44,286 bases of DNA from Acidobacteriota bacterium (GCA_003223295.1 QHYM01000109.1:1-44286), one strand, 5' to 3'; counted from the first letter of the stretch, positions 8,992 to 17,596 are shown. Notes: generated from the letters alone by a model not told the origin. Numbers and translations are program-made.

Positions 8992-9812
8992 CTTCTTCCG
9001 CGCCGCTGCTTTCCGCGCGGCTTTCCGTGGACTACCGGAACAAACCCGGCGTCCTCAGAAACATTGTTGTGGAAATTCACCGGGGAGAGATCGTGGGGCT
9101 CGTAGGGGAGAGCGGGTCCGGGAAAAGCACGCTGGCGCTGGCACTCCTCCAACTGTTGCAATTAAAGGGAGCGAAGGTTCAAGGCGAGGTCATTTTTCAA
9201 GACGAAGATCTCTTGCACAAAAGCGAGAGCCAGCTTCGGGCGATGCGCGGCCGGCAAATGAGCGTTGTGCTGCAGAGCCCGCTAACTTCTTTGAATCCCG
9301 CCCTTCGCGTAGGAACGCAACTGAAAGAGGCCTGGCGCGCACACGTAAAGGGAACAAAAGAGGAGTGCCTGTCGGCCATACGCACGGCCCTAAATAGCGT
9401 GAGTTTGCCGGATGACGACGAATTCCTAAGAAGACGCCCTTCGCAGCTCAGCGTTGGCCAAGGACAAAGAGTAATCATCGCCATGGCGATTCTTCATCGC
9501 CCTGCTTTGCTGATTGCGGATGAGGCCACCAGCGCGCTGGACACGATCACGCAGTCCGAGATTCTGAGTTTGTTTGCCCGGCTCAACCGCGACTTGGACA
9601 TGGCCATTCTCTACATTTCGCATGACCTGCTATCCGTGGCCGCCCTTTGTCACCGGGTTGCCATCCTGCGCGACGGGGAGATTGTTGAGTGTGATTCGCC
9701 TGACGTAATTTTCGATGCACCGCGCCACCCGTACACCCAAAGGCTGATTGCCGCGCTTCCTGGTGCCTGCTTTGGCAAGACTCTTTCCAGACCCTTAGAA
9801 ATTCTTAGCTAA
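8988..9812 (+). CDS. Peptide-type ABC transporter ATPase (OppD/DppD-like)
   Basis: A 274-residue ATPase. Walker A is G40-ESGSGKS, Walker B LLIADE is at 174-179, and the switch histidine is in ISHDL. The signature reads LSVGQ (154-158) instead of the usual LSGGQ. It ends with the PRHPYTQRL element typical of OppD/F-type proteins. GTG 8988 overlaps the binding-protein TGA in a GTGA junction with GGAG just upstream. No OppF-type second ATPase follows, so this subunit may act as a homodimer or borrow a partner encoded elsewhere. Confidence 0.9.
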   Translation: MTSSAPLLSARLSVDYRNKPGVLRNIVVEIHRGEIVGLVGESGSGKSTLALALLQLLQLKGAKVQGEVIFQDEDLLHKSESQLRAMRGRQMSVVLQSPLTSLNPALRVGTQLKEAWRAHVKGTKEECLSAIRTALNSVSLPDDDEFLRRRPSQLSVGQGQRVIIAMAILHRPALLIADEATSALDTITQSEILSLFARLNRDLDMAILYISHDLLSVAALCHRVAILRDGEIVECDSPDVIFDAPRHPYTQRLIAALPGACFGKTLSRPLEILS

Positions 9813-9998
9813 ATTGGTGTGACCACGGTTCTGGAAGCCGTCAGATTCCAGTCCTCCGGTACGCGTTCCGGGTCTTGGTCTTAAGTCTTGACCAGATCGG
9901 CCGAAACCCGAAGAAGGTGGAACGCATCGTATCGTTAGTGGGTTGGCGCAAGCATTCTCGATCTTGAATTTGCTGGACGGAAGAATAGGAGAAAAGAA

Positions 9999-10655
9999 AT
10001 GCGAGTCGGGATGATAGGTCTGCTTGGAGGACTTATTTGTCTGGTGGCAAGTGCGCCAGCCATGGCGCAGTACGGGAGCAGCAGGTTGGAGAGATGGGAA
10101 TTTACTCCATTCGTTGGGTACGAGACGAGCGGATCCTACCCCCTCACATCAGCAACCGTGACGGTGAACGACCTGCGCATCAACGGGGCGACGAGTTTTG
10201 GCACCTTCATCGGCTATTCGATCACTTCCAATGCCCAGTTTGAGTTCATGTGGGACCGCAACCTGACTTCCTACAGCGTGCAGCAGACTCCGGGTGGCCC
10301 ATTTATGAAGGCCTATGACTCCACTGTGGATCAATATCAGTTTGGGGCGCTGTATATGTTTCTTGGCGATGATCGCAAGTGGCGGCCCTACGTCGCCGGA
10401 AGCCTGGGCTTTACTCACGAATTCAACAGCGGGGGAAACCCGACGCGGATGGATTTTTCCTACGGCATCGGTGGCGGCGTGAAATACACATTGACGCGTC
10501 ATGTTTCTTTCAGGGGAGATGCACGCTACATGCCGACGTATGCGAATTCCGCTCTGGCTACCTACTGCGATCCATTCTATGGCTGCTATACCGCGAAAGT
10601 ATCCCAATACCAGCATCGCGGGAATTTCCTGGCGGGCCTGGCGTTTCGATTCTAG
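9999..10655 (+). CDS. Outer-membrane beta-barrel protein
   Basis: A 218-residue exported protein. It has a signal peptide ending in APAMA before QYGSS. The rest alternates polar and hydrophobic/aromatic residues, as in an eight-strand barrel, and ends in aromatic Phe (GLAFRF), the usual barrel-assembly signal. AGGAG (9987-9991) precedes ATG 9999 by 7 bases. It stands alone: 186 bases separate it from the transporter operon and it converges with the cytochrome gene. Its role (porin, adhesin or structural) cannot be assigned; two Cys near the C-terminus could form a disulfide. Confidence 0.8.
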   Translation: MRVGMIGLLGGLICLVASAPAMAQYGSSRLERWEFTPFVGYETSGSYPLTSATVTVNDLRINGATSFGTFIGYSITSNAQFEFMWDRNLTSYSVQQTPGGPFMKAYDSTVDQYQFGALYMFLGDDRKWRPYVAGSLGFTHEFNSGGNPTRMDFSYGIGGGVKYTLTRHVSFRGDARYMPTYANSALATYCDPFYGCYTAKVSQYQHRGNFLAGLAFRF

Positions 10656-10728
10656 CGAAAGCCAGCAGCACGAGCGGCTTGGCCAGGAAAATCAGAGGAA
10701 AATTTGCACGCAGTTGCGGCCTCGCGGA

Positions 10729-11883
10729 TTAGGACGCGGGACGTCTCTGTCCGGCTGGTGGCGGGGGCGGGGCCACAAATTTGGCGTCGTCTACGGGAAC
10801 ATTCTGCTGAAGCTGCTCCACTTGGATGGTGAACTGGTTTCCCGGCCGCGAAAGGGTCCAGCGAAAAGGAATCTTCAGCCCGTTGGCTTCGCGATAGTCC
10901 GCATAATCAATCTGCGTAGGATTGCGGCCCAGCGGCGTTTCGCCGTAGCGGACGAAGCGCAGCAAAAGGCCGGACTCTTTGTCGAAATAGAGGCGGAGTG
11001 GAGGCTGCCCTTCGTTATGGCCAACGACGAGGTAGGTGTCATGGCCGTCGATCTTTTCTCCGGCGTCCACCTGGAATTTTTCATAAAGCGTTTTCACATG
11101 CAGCGGGAAGTATAAGTCCGCGTCGATCCGCGCCGCGGCGTTTTCCGTCGTGGACATCATGTGCACGCGCCCCGGAACGCTCAGCCAGCCCTGCTTGCCA
11201 TCAAAAGCAGTGATACTATCGCCGTTCGAAAGATGCATGACCGACAAGCGTTTCTCGGGAGCCTTGGAGTAGACGTCGACCGGGAAATGTTGGCCGCCGA
11301 AGGCTATCAGGGTTCCTTTCTGAACGCGGCTGGTGACTTTTTGGAGCGCATCGGCCCCGCCGATGGCGGCGACATATTTGTCGAGGAGTTGATCCGCTGG
11401 CGGAAAGACGGGTTTCGGTTCTCCGGTCTTGGAGCTTTCTGCTGCCTCGCGTTTCGGTTCTTCCGCACTGATGATCGGAGTGGCGACTGGATTTGCCGAG
11501 CCGCGATGGCACGAGTAGCAAGTGACTTCGCGGTGGCCCTCGAAGTTCTCCTTGTTGATGGCCATCATCATGCCGATCATTTTGCGCGCCGTGACTTTCG
11601 GCTTCTTGTCATCTTTTTCAAACGCGCGAGGCACATGGCAATACTCGCATTCGACACCCAGGGAAGCGGCGATGAACTGCATGGCTGGGATGATCTGTTC
11701 TGCAGGAATTCCTTTGAGCGCTTGGACATTCTTGTATTCCTGTTCCGCGAGTTTGGGCGTTGCTCCGCCTTCCGGTGACGCCTTTGGGGGAGCAGATTGT
11801 CCGCGTGCTCCCGCGATCACCAGCAAGGCAAGCAGCGAAGTTCCGCAGACGGAGAGCCAGCCTTTCCAAACACATGAGTTCAT
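10729..11883 (-). CDS. Diheme c-type cytochrome with C-terminal LolA-like domain
   Basis: A 384-residue exported cytochrome. A signal peptide covers about the first 28 residues. Two heme-binding motifs are visible, C79-EYC-H83 and C122-YSC-H126, in a context resembling the reaction-centre cytochrome c subunit family as found in non-phototrophic soil bacteria. Residues about 160-375 are a separate beta-rich region (for example GLKIPFRW) that resembles LolA/RseB-like lipoprotein-carrier folds; this part is inference. It is the last gene of the dehydrogenase operon, 76 bases after the second GMC gene, so it is the likely electron acceptor for those enzymes. GAGGG lies about 10 bases before ATG 11883. 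Confidence 0.85.
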   Translation of the reverse strand: MNSCVWKGWLSVCGTSLLALLVIAGARGQSAPPKASPEGGATPKLAEQEYKNVQALKGIPAEQIIPAMQFIAASLGVECEYCHVPRAFEKDDKKPKVTARKMIGMMMAINKENFEGHREVTCYSCHRGSANPVATPIISAEEPKREAAESSKTGEPKPVFPPADQLLDKYVAAIGGADALQKVTSRVQKGTLIAFGGQHFPVDVYSKAPEKRLSVMHLSNGDSITAFDGKQGWLSVPGRVHMMSTTENAAARIDADLYFPLHVKTLYEKFQVDAGEKIDGHDTYLVVGHNEGQPPLRLYFDKESGLLLRFVRYGETPLGRNPTQIDYADYREANGLKIPFRWTLSRPGNQFTIQVEQLQQNVPVDDAKFVAPPPPPAGQRRPAS

Positions 11884-11959
11884 GGATTCAACCCTCGCAG
11901 GTTATGTGACGAAAATGCTTGTGAAGTGGTTGCAGCAAGTGCCAAAGATGCTGCGTTTC

Positions 11960-13624
11960 TTATGCGCTGATTTCACCGCGCTTGGCAAGCGCGGTAATGC
12001 GGTCGGCCGCGCGGAAAGCGAGCGCCATGATGGTCATGGTGGGCTGGCCGCGTCCGGAGGTCACCAGGCTGCTGCCGTCACACAGGAAAAGGTTCTTCAC
12101 ATCGTGTGTGCGATGGTCTGCATTGATCACCGATGTCTTCGCATCATTGCCCATGCGGCAGGTGCCGAGCAGGTGCACGCCAAACTGCTGCTCCTGCGCG
12201 GGGAAACCCCACTTCTTGACGGCGCCTGCAGCTTCGTGGATCGCGTGCGCGCGCTCGAAGAGCCAATTCGAGAGTTTCAGATCATCGGCGTGATCTTTAT
12301 AAGTCAGGCGAAGAGCGGGCAATCCCCAAGCGTCTTTCAGATCAGGATCGAGCGAGAAAGAGTTGTTTTCGACGGGCAGGGAAGTGCCGTGGCAGAAAAT
12401 CTCCATGGTTCGCGTAAAGTTATGCGCGAGCGAGGCTTTGAAGTCCTTGCCCCAGCGAGGAGTGTCCGGCGGATTTCCGCCGAAGGCAAATGAGATGGGG
12501 GTAAAGTCGTAGCGCGCGTCAAGACCGCCGCCGCCGTAAAAGCCCACCTTTTCGTGATCGAGTTCGTAAAAATCATGCAGGACGCGGCTCACGCAGTAGC
12601 CTTTGTAATCGTTGAGCGGATGCTCGTAGACGCCGGTGACAGTGCCGCCGCTGTTGAACATCAGGTTCTTGCCGACCAAGCCGCTGGAATTCGCCAAGCC
12701 GTCCGGAAATTGCTTGCTCTTGGAAAGCAAAAGCAGGCGCGGAGTCTCGGCGCCGTTTGCGCAAACCACGACGGCCTTGGCTTTTTGCAAATGCGTATTG
12801 CGTTTCTCGTCAAAATAGACCGCTCCGACGGCGCGTCCGTTGGCATCCGCTTCAATGCGATGCACATAGGAGTTGGGTCGAATTTCGCAGCGGCCCGTGC
12901 GCTCTGCTGCGCGAATCGCAGCCGCGAGGGAGCTGGATTTCGCGCCCACTTCGCAGCCGAAACCGAGGCAGTAGCCGCATTGCACGCAGGCGCTCCGGCC
13001 CGGGCGCGCTTGCGAAAGAATCGCCATTGGGGCGGGGAAGGGATGCCACCCAAGTTTGCGAGCAGCGCGTTCAAAGAGCACGCCGGAAGATTTAACGGGA
13101 AGCGCCGGCATGGGATACGGCTTCGAACGAGGAGGATCGAACGGGCTCGCGCCCGCCAACCCGGAAACGCCAATCTCCCACTCTACCTTTGTATAATACG
13201 GCTCCAGATCAGCGTAGGTAATGGGCCAATCCATGAGAGTCGCGCCCGGGACCGCGCCGAGTTTGCTGCGCTCGATGAAATCAATTTCGTGAAAGCGCCA
13301 GAAATTTGCCGTGAAGTGCACGCTGGTCCCGCCGACGCACCGGCCGTAGACGAGCGCGCGCTGTGGCTTGGCCTTCTCGTCAGGAGTCTTACGGAAGCTA
13401 TTCGGTTGAAGTTTGGGATGGTTGGTCAGCTTGTCCTGGGCAAAGATTTCAATTTCGTTGTGCGTGAAGTCGGCCTCGGTCAGATAGGGGCCCTGCTCGA
13501 GAACCACAACACGAAAGCCGTTAGTGGAGAGTTCCTTGGCCAGGATCCCACCGGCGGCACCGGAGCCCACAATGACGAAATCCACCTCGTCCGAAGTTTT
13601 GTATTTGGGCTGGTCCACGGTCAT
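11960..13624 (-). CDS. GMC-family FAD oxidoreductase, downstream paralogue (gluconate 2-dehydrogenase-like)
   Basis: A 554-residue flavoprotein of the GMC type, the catalytic subunit of gluconate/sugar-alcohol dehydrogenases. The FAD motif GSGAAGG is near residue 20, and the C-terminal GMC signature HLLGTCRMG plus SGRGQPTMTI is present. Four cysteines, C213-x2-C216-x2-C219-x4-C224, resemble an iron-sulfur ligand set. It carries no signal peptide; in this family export is thought to occur by hitch-hiking with the Tat-targeted subunit 3. Its ATG (13622-13624) overlaps the subunit-3 stop in an ATGA junction. By eye it is about 75-80% identical to the gene at 14393-16063 over the first 240 residues. 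Substrate unknown. Confidence 0.93.
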   Translation of the reverse strand: MTVDQPKYKTSDEVDFVIVGSGAAGGILAKELSTNGFRVVVLEQGPYLTEADFTHNEIEIFAQDKLTNHPKLQPNSFRKTPDEKAKPQRALVYGRCVGGTSVHFTANFWRFHEIDFIERSKLGAVPGATLMDWPITYADLEPYYTKVEWEIGVSGLAGASPFDPPRSKPYPMPALPVKSSGVLFERAARKLGWHPFPAPMAILSQARPGRSACVQCGYCLGFGCEVGAKSSSLAAAIRAAERTGRCEIRPNSYVHRIEADANGRAVGAVYFDEKRNTHLQKAKAVVVCANGAETPRLLLLSKSKQFPDGLANSSGLVGKNLMFNSGGTVTGVYEHPLNDYKGYCVSRVLHDFYELDHEKVGFYGGGGLDARYDFTPISFAFGGNPPDTPRWGKDFKASLAHNFTRTMEIFCHGTSLPVENNSFSLDPDLKDAWGLPALRLTYKDHADDLKLSNWLFERAHAIHEAAGAVKKWGFPAQEQQFGVHLLGTCRMGNDAKTSVINADHRTHDVKNLFLCDGSSLVTSGRGQPTMTIMALAFRAADRITALAKRGEISA

Positions 13625-14295
13625 TTCTTCTCCGCTTCCTTCGCTGCTGATTCCCAGCCTGGATAACCTTTGTCGTAATAGCCGAACGGTGGCTGGAACA
13701 TGTGTTCGCGCTCTCGGCCAATCACTTTCCAGCCAGCGCCATCGCGATTACCGCCGAAGTCGGGATCGATCAAAAAGCCGACAATGGTGTGCTGGCGGAG
13801 CGTCTCGAAAAAGCTTTGAGCCCCCGGGCGGCGGCGTAAATTCCTTTGAGCTGGCTTTGCCGCTTTCCCAGGCCCAGCAGGTTCGTCGAAGGAATGCAGG
13901 ACCTCGTCCTGCTGTTCCGGTGTTAACGCTGAGAATTTCGCGCTACCAGGAAACATCTCCGAAACTCTAGCCTGCAACTCCGGCAGACCCTCGCGATAAG
14001 TCCTTTGATCCTCTGAGCTAAAGGTAGACAAGCCGCGATCGATGAAGTAAACCACGCCAGCTTCATGGGCCCCGGGCGAATCGTCCGTGGGGATGATTCG
14101 CGAAGTAATGGCATCGATCTCCTTAGCTTCTTCCGCGCTGAAGAACTCGAACTTCTGCGGAATCGCTGACTTGGCGGCTTGGTGTGCGTGGGCAGCTGCT
14201 GCCAACAGCGCAGGCCAATGAGCGGAAGCCCACACCGCAGAAACCCCGGTGATGCCTCGCGACAAAAAGTGACGACGGCTGACAGATTCATTCAT
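13621..14295 (-). CDS. Tat-exported gluconate 2-dehydrogenase subunit 3 family protein
   Basis: A 224-residue small subunit. The N-terminus has a twin-arginine signal (SRRHFL at 6-11, followed by a hydrophobic stretch to about residue 37). The body contains the EAKEIDAITSRIIPTDDSPGAHEAGV segment typical of subunit 3 of membrane-associated gluconate dehydrogenases. Family knowledge says it escorts the folded GMC subunit through the Tat system and is needed for activity. It lies between two GMC paralogues and overlaps the downstream one by 4 bases, so it could serve both. Confidence 0.9.
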   Translation of the reverse strand: MNESVSRRHFLSRGITGVSAVWASAHWPALLAAAAHAHQAAKSAIPQKFEFFSAEEAKEIDAITSRIIPTDDSPGAHEAGVVYFIDRGLSTFSSEDQRTYREGLPELQARVSEMFPGSAKFSALTPEQQDEVLHSFDEPAGPGKAAKPAQRNLRRRPGAQSFFETLRQHTIVGFLIDPDFGGNRDGAGWKVIGREREHMFQPPFGYYDKGYPGWESAAKEAEKK

Positions 14296-14392
14296 TTCGG
14301 GAGTCCTTAGGATAGCTTTTCAGACTGTAAGCTCCATGGCCCAAAGGGTCAAGCAATTCAAAGCACTTTTCGGCAGGCCAAATTGACTGCCG

Positions 14393-16063
14393 CTAAATCT
14401 CGCCCTGCCTCGCAAGAGCAGTGATGCGGTCGGCGGCTCGATAGGCCAGCGCGCTGATCGTCAACGTCGGCTGCCCGCGGCCGGAAGTAACCAGACTACT
14501 GCCATCGCACAGAAACAGGTTCTTCACGTCATGAGTGCGATGATCGGCATTGATGACGGATGATTTCGGATCATTGCCCAGACGGCAGGTGCCCAGGAGG
14601 TGGTAAGCAAAGTCCTGCTCTTCGACTGGAGAAGCCCACTTCTGCACAGCATCCGCGGCATCGAGCAGTTCCATGATGCGGTCACGCAGGAAGGCGCCGA
14701 GTTTGAGATCGTCGGGATGGTCCTTGTAGGTCATCCGCAAAGCCGGCAAGCCCCAGGCATCCTTGAGATTCGGATCCAGAGAGAAGCTATTGCTCTCGAC
14801 GGGTAGGGAAGTGCCGTGCCCCACGATCTCCAGAGTGCGTGTGTAATTGTGCGCCAGCGTCGCCTTGAATTCTTTTCCCCATCGCGGAGTTTCCGGCGGC
14901 AGGCCACCCATGTCGTAGCCGTTGAACGCGAAATTGATGGGAGTGAGATCGAAGCGCGCGTCAAGCCCTCCGCCCCCAAAGAATCCGACTTTCTGCGGGT
15001 CAAGCTCGTAGAAGTCATGCAGGATGCGGCTCACGGCAACACCCTTATAGTCATTCAGAGGGTGTTCAAAAACCGCCATGGCAGAGGGACCGGAGTTCAA
15101 CATCAGGTATTTGCCGACGAGGCCGCTGGAATTCGCCAGGCCATCCGGAAATTGCTTGCTGGCCGAGAGGAGCAGCAGTCGTGGAGTCTCCGCGCCGTTA
15201 GCGCAGACGACGACAGCTTTGGCTCTCTGAAGATGCGTCACGCGCTTCTTGTCGAAGTAGGCCGCGCCGATAACGCGGCCGTTCGCGCTGGTTTCGATAC
15301 CGTGGACGTAGCAATTGGGGCGGATCTCACATCGGCCGGTTTTTTCCGCCATTCGAATGACGGTAGCCAGGGTGCTGGACTTGGCGCCGACTTCGCAGCC
15401 AAAACTTTCGCAGAAGCCGCATTGCACACAAACGCTACGCCCAGGGCGAGGTTGCGAAAGAATGGCCATCGGGGCGGGGAACGGATGCCAGCCAAGTTTG
15501 CGGGCAGCGCGTTCGAAGATGACTCCGCCCGACTTCACCGGCAAGGGCGGCATTGGATAGGGCTTTGATCGTGGTGGGTCGAACGGGCTGGAGCCGGCAA
15601 GACCTGAGACACCGATTTCCCATTCGACTTTGGTGTAATACGGCTCAAGCTCGGCATAGGTGATGGGCCAGTCGGAGAAACCGGTTCCAGGAATTGGACC
15701 GACTTTACTGCGCTCGATGAAGTCAATTTCGTGAAACCGCCAGTAATTGGCGGTGAAATGGACGCTGGAGCCGCCAACCATCCTCCCATAGACGAGTGCG
15801 CGATGGCGCTTGGCTTTTTCCTGCGGTGTTTTGCGGAATGTGGTGGGTTGCAACTCCGGGTGATTCGTGAGCTGGTTTCGCCTCAAGACCTCAAGTTCAT
15901 TGTGGGTGAAGTCCGCCTCAGCAAGGTAAGGGCCTTGCTCCAGGACAACAACCCGAAAGCCGTTCGTGGAGAGCTCTTTTGCGAGGATGCCGCCGGCGGC
16001 GCCGCTGCCAATGACGACAAAGTCCACTTCGTCGGTTGTTTTATACCTTGGTTGTTCGGGCAT
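14393..16063 (-). CDS. GMC-family FAD oxidoreductase, upstream paralogue
   Basis: A 556-residue GMC oxidoreductase, first gene of the dehydrogenase operon. FAD motif GSGAAGG at 19-25; cysteines C212-x2-C215-x2-C218-x4-C223; C-terminal HLLGTCRLG and SGRGQPTLTI. ATG 16063 is chosen because it aligns with the start of the paralogue and has GGGGA a few bases upstream; an in-frame extension to 16174 encodes no conserved residues. An extended -10 lies 23 bases upstream. The gap to subunit 3 is 97 bases. The two paralogues differ most in the stretch after THNE and in the loop near residues 350-360, consistent with duplication and change of substrate. Confidence 0.93.
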   Translation of the reverse strand: MPEQPRYKTTDEVDFVVIGSGAAGGILAKELSTNGFRVVVLEQGPYLAEADFTHNELEVLRRNQLTNHPELQPTTFRKTPQEKAKRHRALVYGRMVGGSSVHFTANYWRFHEIDFIERSKVGPIPGTGFSDWPITYAELEPYYTKVEWEIGVSGLAGSSPFDPPRSKPYPMPPLPVKSGGVIFERAARKLGWHPFPAPMAILSQPRPGRSVCVQCGFCESFGCEVGAKSSTLATVIRMAEKTGRCEIRPNCYVHGIETSANGRVIGAAYFDKKRVTHLQRAKAVVVCANGAETPRLLLLSASKQFPDGLANSSGLVGKYLMLNSGPSAMAVFEHPLNDYKGVAVSRILHDFYELDPQKVGFFGGGGLDARFDLTPINFAFNGYDMGGLPPETPRWGKEFKATLAHNYTRTLEIVGHGTSLPVESNSFSLDPNLKDAWGLPALRMTYKDHPDDLKLGAFLRDRIMELLDAADAVQKWASPVEEQDFAYHLLGTCRLGNDPKSSVINADHRTHDVKNLFLCDGSSLVTSGRGQPTLTISALAYRAADRITALARQGEI

Positions 16064-16085
16064 CCTGTCCCCGGGTGTGGAAAGC

Positions 16086-16094
16086 ACTATACCA
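16086..16094 (-). promoter_or_regulatory. Extended -10 element of the GMC/cytochrome operon
   Basis: The minus strand reads TGGTATAGT, a TGn plus TATAGT extended -10. Predicted transcription start is near 16079, giving a leader of about 16 bases that just holds the GGGGA ribosome binding site. Confidence 0.45.
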
Positions 16095-16103
16095 TTTCTC
16101 GTT

Positions 16104-16120
16104 GGCACAATTGCTGTGCC
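16104..16120. promoter_or_regulatory. Inverted repeat overlapping the -35 region of the GMC operon
   Basis: GGCACA (16104-16109), 5-base spacer, TGTGCC (16115-16120): perfect 6-base arms. It occupies the position where a regulator would block or contact polymerase at the minus-strand promoter. It could also affect the divergent gene at 16209. Confidence 0.35.
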
Positions 16121-16208
16121 CTGCGGCCTGGTGTAGGATGCCGCGGACTCGGAACGGCCCTCTGTATTTCGCAAAAAACTGCTTGTTCTGAGACACTATT
16201 CGCTGAAT

Positions 16209-16826
16209 ATGGCTACTTTCACGGGGGCAATTGGCATCGGAAGTAAGTGGCTGCTCGACAAAATTGTCGGAGCCATCGCCGCAACAGGAATCAATCCCAA
16301 CATTCTTACTTTTCTGGGGCTTGTGGTGAACTTCGGCGCCGCGGCATTTTTTGCCGTGGGCGGATTTCGCACTGGAGCCATCATTATCTTCTTCGCTGGA
16401 TTTCTGGACATATTGGACGGCCAGGTCGCCCGGCGGCAGAATCGCGTCACCGCGTTCGGAGCATTCTACGATTCGACGCTCGACCGTTACGCGGACATGG
16501 CACTGTACATGGGCTTGCTGGTGTATTACTCCGTGAGCGGGCGAACGCCGTATGTGGTGCTGGCGGCGGTAGCCACGGCTGGTTCCGTAATGGTGAGCTA
16601 TGCGCGGGCCCGCGCCGAGTCGCTGATTCCCTTATGCAAAGTCGGATTCATGGAGCGGCCGGAGCGGCTGGTGCTTCTGATCATCGGCGGACTCTTCAAC
16701 CGCATGGGACCGGTGCTCTGGGTGATCGCCGTGGTGTCCACTCTCACCGTGATTCACCGGATCATTTTCACCTGGCAAGAAACCAAGGCCGGGCGGACCC
16801 TCCCGGGAATCAAGCTGTCGCTCTGA
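16209..16826 (+). CDS. CDP-alcohol phosphatidyltransferase family membrane protein
   Basis: A 205-residue membrane enzyme of phospholipid head-group synthesis. The signature DG-x2-AR-x8-G-x3-D-x3-D is complete: D70 G71, A74 R75, G84, D88, D92. About six helices surround it. It transfers a phosphatidyl group from CDP-diacylglycerol (or a similar CDP-alcohol) to an acceptor alcohol such as inositol phosphate or glycerol phosphate; the acceptor cannot be told from the motif. No clear ribosome binding site precedes ATG 16209. It converges with the lipid operon, its stop lying 11 bases from the PlsC stop, which supports a role in the same lipid pathway. Confidence 0.9.
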   Translation: MATFTGAIGIGSKWLLDKIVGAIAATGINPNILTFLGLVVNFGAAAFFAVGGFRTGAIIIFFAGFLDILDGQVARRQNRVTAFGAFYDSTLDRYADMALYMGLLVYYSVSGRTPYVVLAAVATAGSVMVSYARARAESLIPLCKVGFMERPERLVLLIIGGLFNRMGPVLWVIAVVSTLTVIHRIIFTWQETKAGRTLPGIKLSL

Positions 16827-16837
16827 CTCAGCTCCTG

Positions 16838-17596
16838 TCAGTCTGCTGCCGCGCTTGTGACGCGCTCTGCTTGCAGCGCTTCTTCCACTGGCGCGGAAAT
16901 AATTTCCCGGACGCGGTCGCGCAAGGCCGGCACATCTTCTTTCCGAAGCCCCTCGGTCTCAATGATGTCATGCAAGTAAACAATGATTTTTGTCGGCCAC
17001 AGCATCCAGTGACCAGTGCTGTGGTGCTGAAATGAGCCCACCAGGCTGACCGGAACAATAGGAACAGCGAGCTGTTGCGCGACACGAAAGCCGCCGTCCT
17101 GGAATTCCAGCAGGTGACCGTCGCGGGTGCGCTTGGCTTCGGGGAAAATGACCAGGCTGGTGCCGGAATCAATTGCTTCCTGCGTCAAGCGCCACATGCG
17201 TTTCAAGTCCGATGGCCGCCGCACATCCGGTACCGGGACGTTCCCGAAGCGCTTCATCAACCAGCCGTACGCGGGGATCTTGAAATGCGACTCCAGTTCC
17301 CAGCCGCGGACAAACTGCGGAATGGCGCAGTACAGCATAAAAGGATCAAACAGATTGACGTGGTTCGAGAAAAAGAACGAGGTGCGCTTGGGATCGAAAC
17401 CGGCCGAGCGGCGAACCTCGACCGTTGCTCCGGAAAGAAAAGCGATGCGCAGGCATAAGCCACGCTGCAGCCGATCGTGTTTGCGAGGGTCAAGAAAAAA
17501 TCCCAGGAACACCAGCACAGGGACGACAAGGAAGAAGTGCAAGGCACTGAGAATCCACAGAAGCCCGCTGCGCAAGGCGAACCACGCCTTTTTCAT
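16838..17596 (-). CDS. PlsC-type lysophospholipid acyltransferase
   Basis: A 252-residue acyltransferase with an N-terminal membrane helix (about 8-35). The catalytic motif is NH79-VNLF-D84 (HX4D). The second motif reads FPEAKRTRDG (151-160), a variant of the usual FPEGTRSRDG. The enzyme class moves an acyl group from acyl-CoA or acyl-ACP to a lysophospholipid or related hydroxyl. Start ATG 17596 overlaps the lipid-kinase stop as ATGA; an in-frame extension to 17641 is rejected for that reason. Last gene of the lipid operon. Confidence 0.9.
   Translation of the reverse strand: MKKAWFALRSGLLWILSALHFFLVVPVLVFLGFFLDPRKHDRLQRGLCLRIAFLSGATVEVRRSAGFDPKRTSFFFSNHVNLFDPFMLYCAIPQFVRGWELESHFKIPAYGWLMKRFGNVPVPDVRRPSDLKRMWRLTQEAIDSGTSLVIFPEAKRTRDGHLLEFQDGGFRVAQQLAVPIVPVSLVGSFQHHSTGHWMLWPTKIIVYLHDIIETEGLRKEDVPALRDRVREIISAPVEEALQAERVTSAAAD

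Noticed and set aside
12554-13666. 370-codon frame antisense to the downstream GMC gene
   Set aside because: Shadow of a well-conserved flavoprotein; a similar antisense frame appears opposite the paralogue (14816-15568), as expected from shared codon usage.
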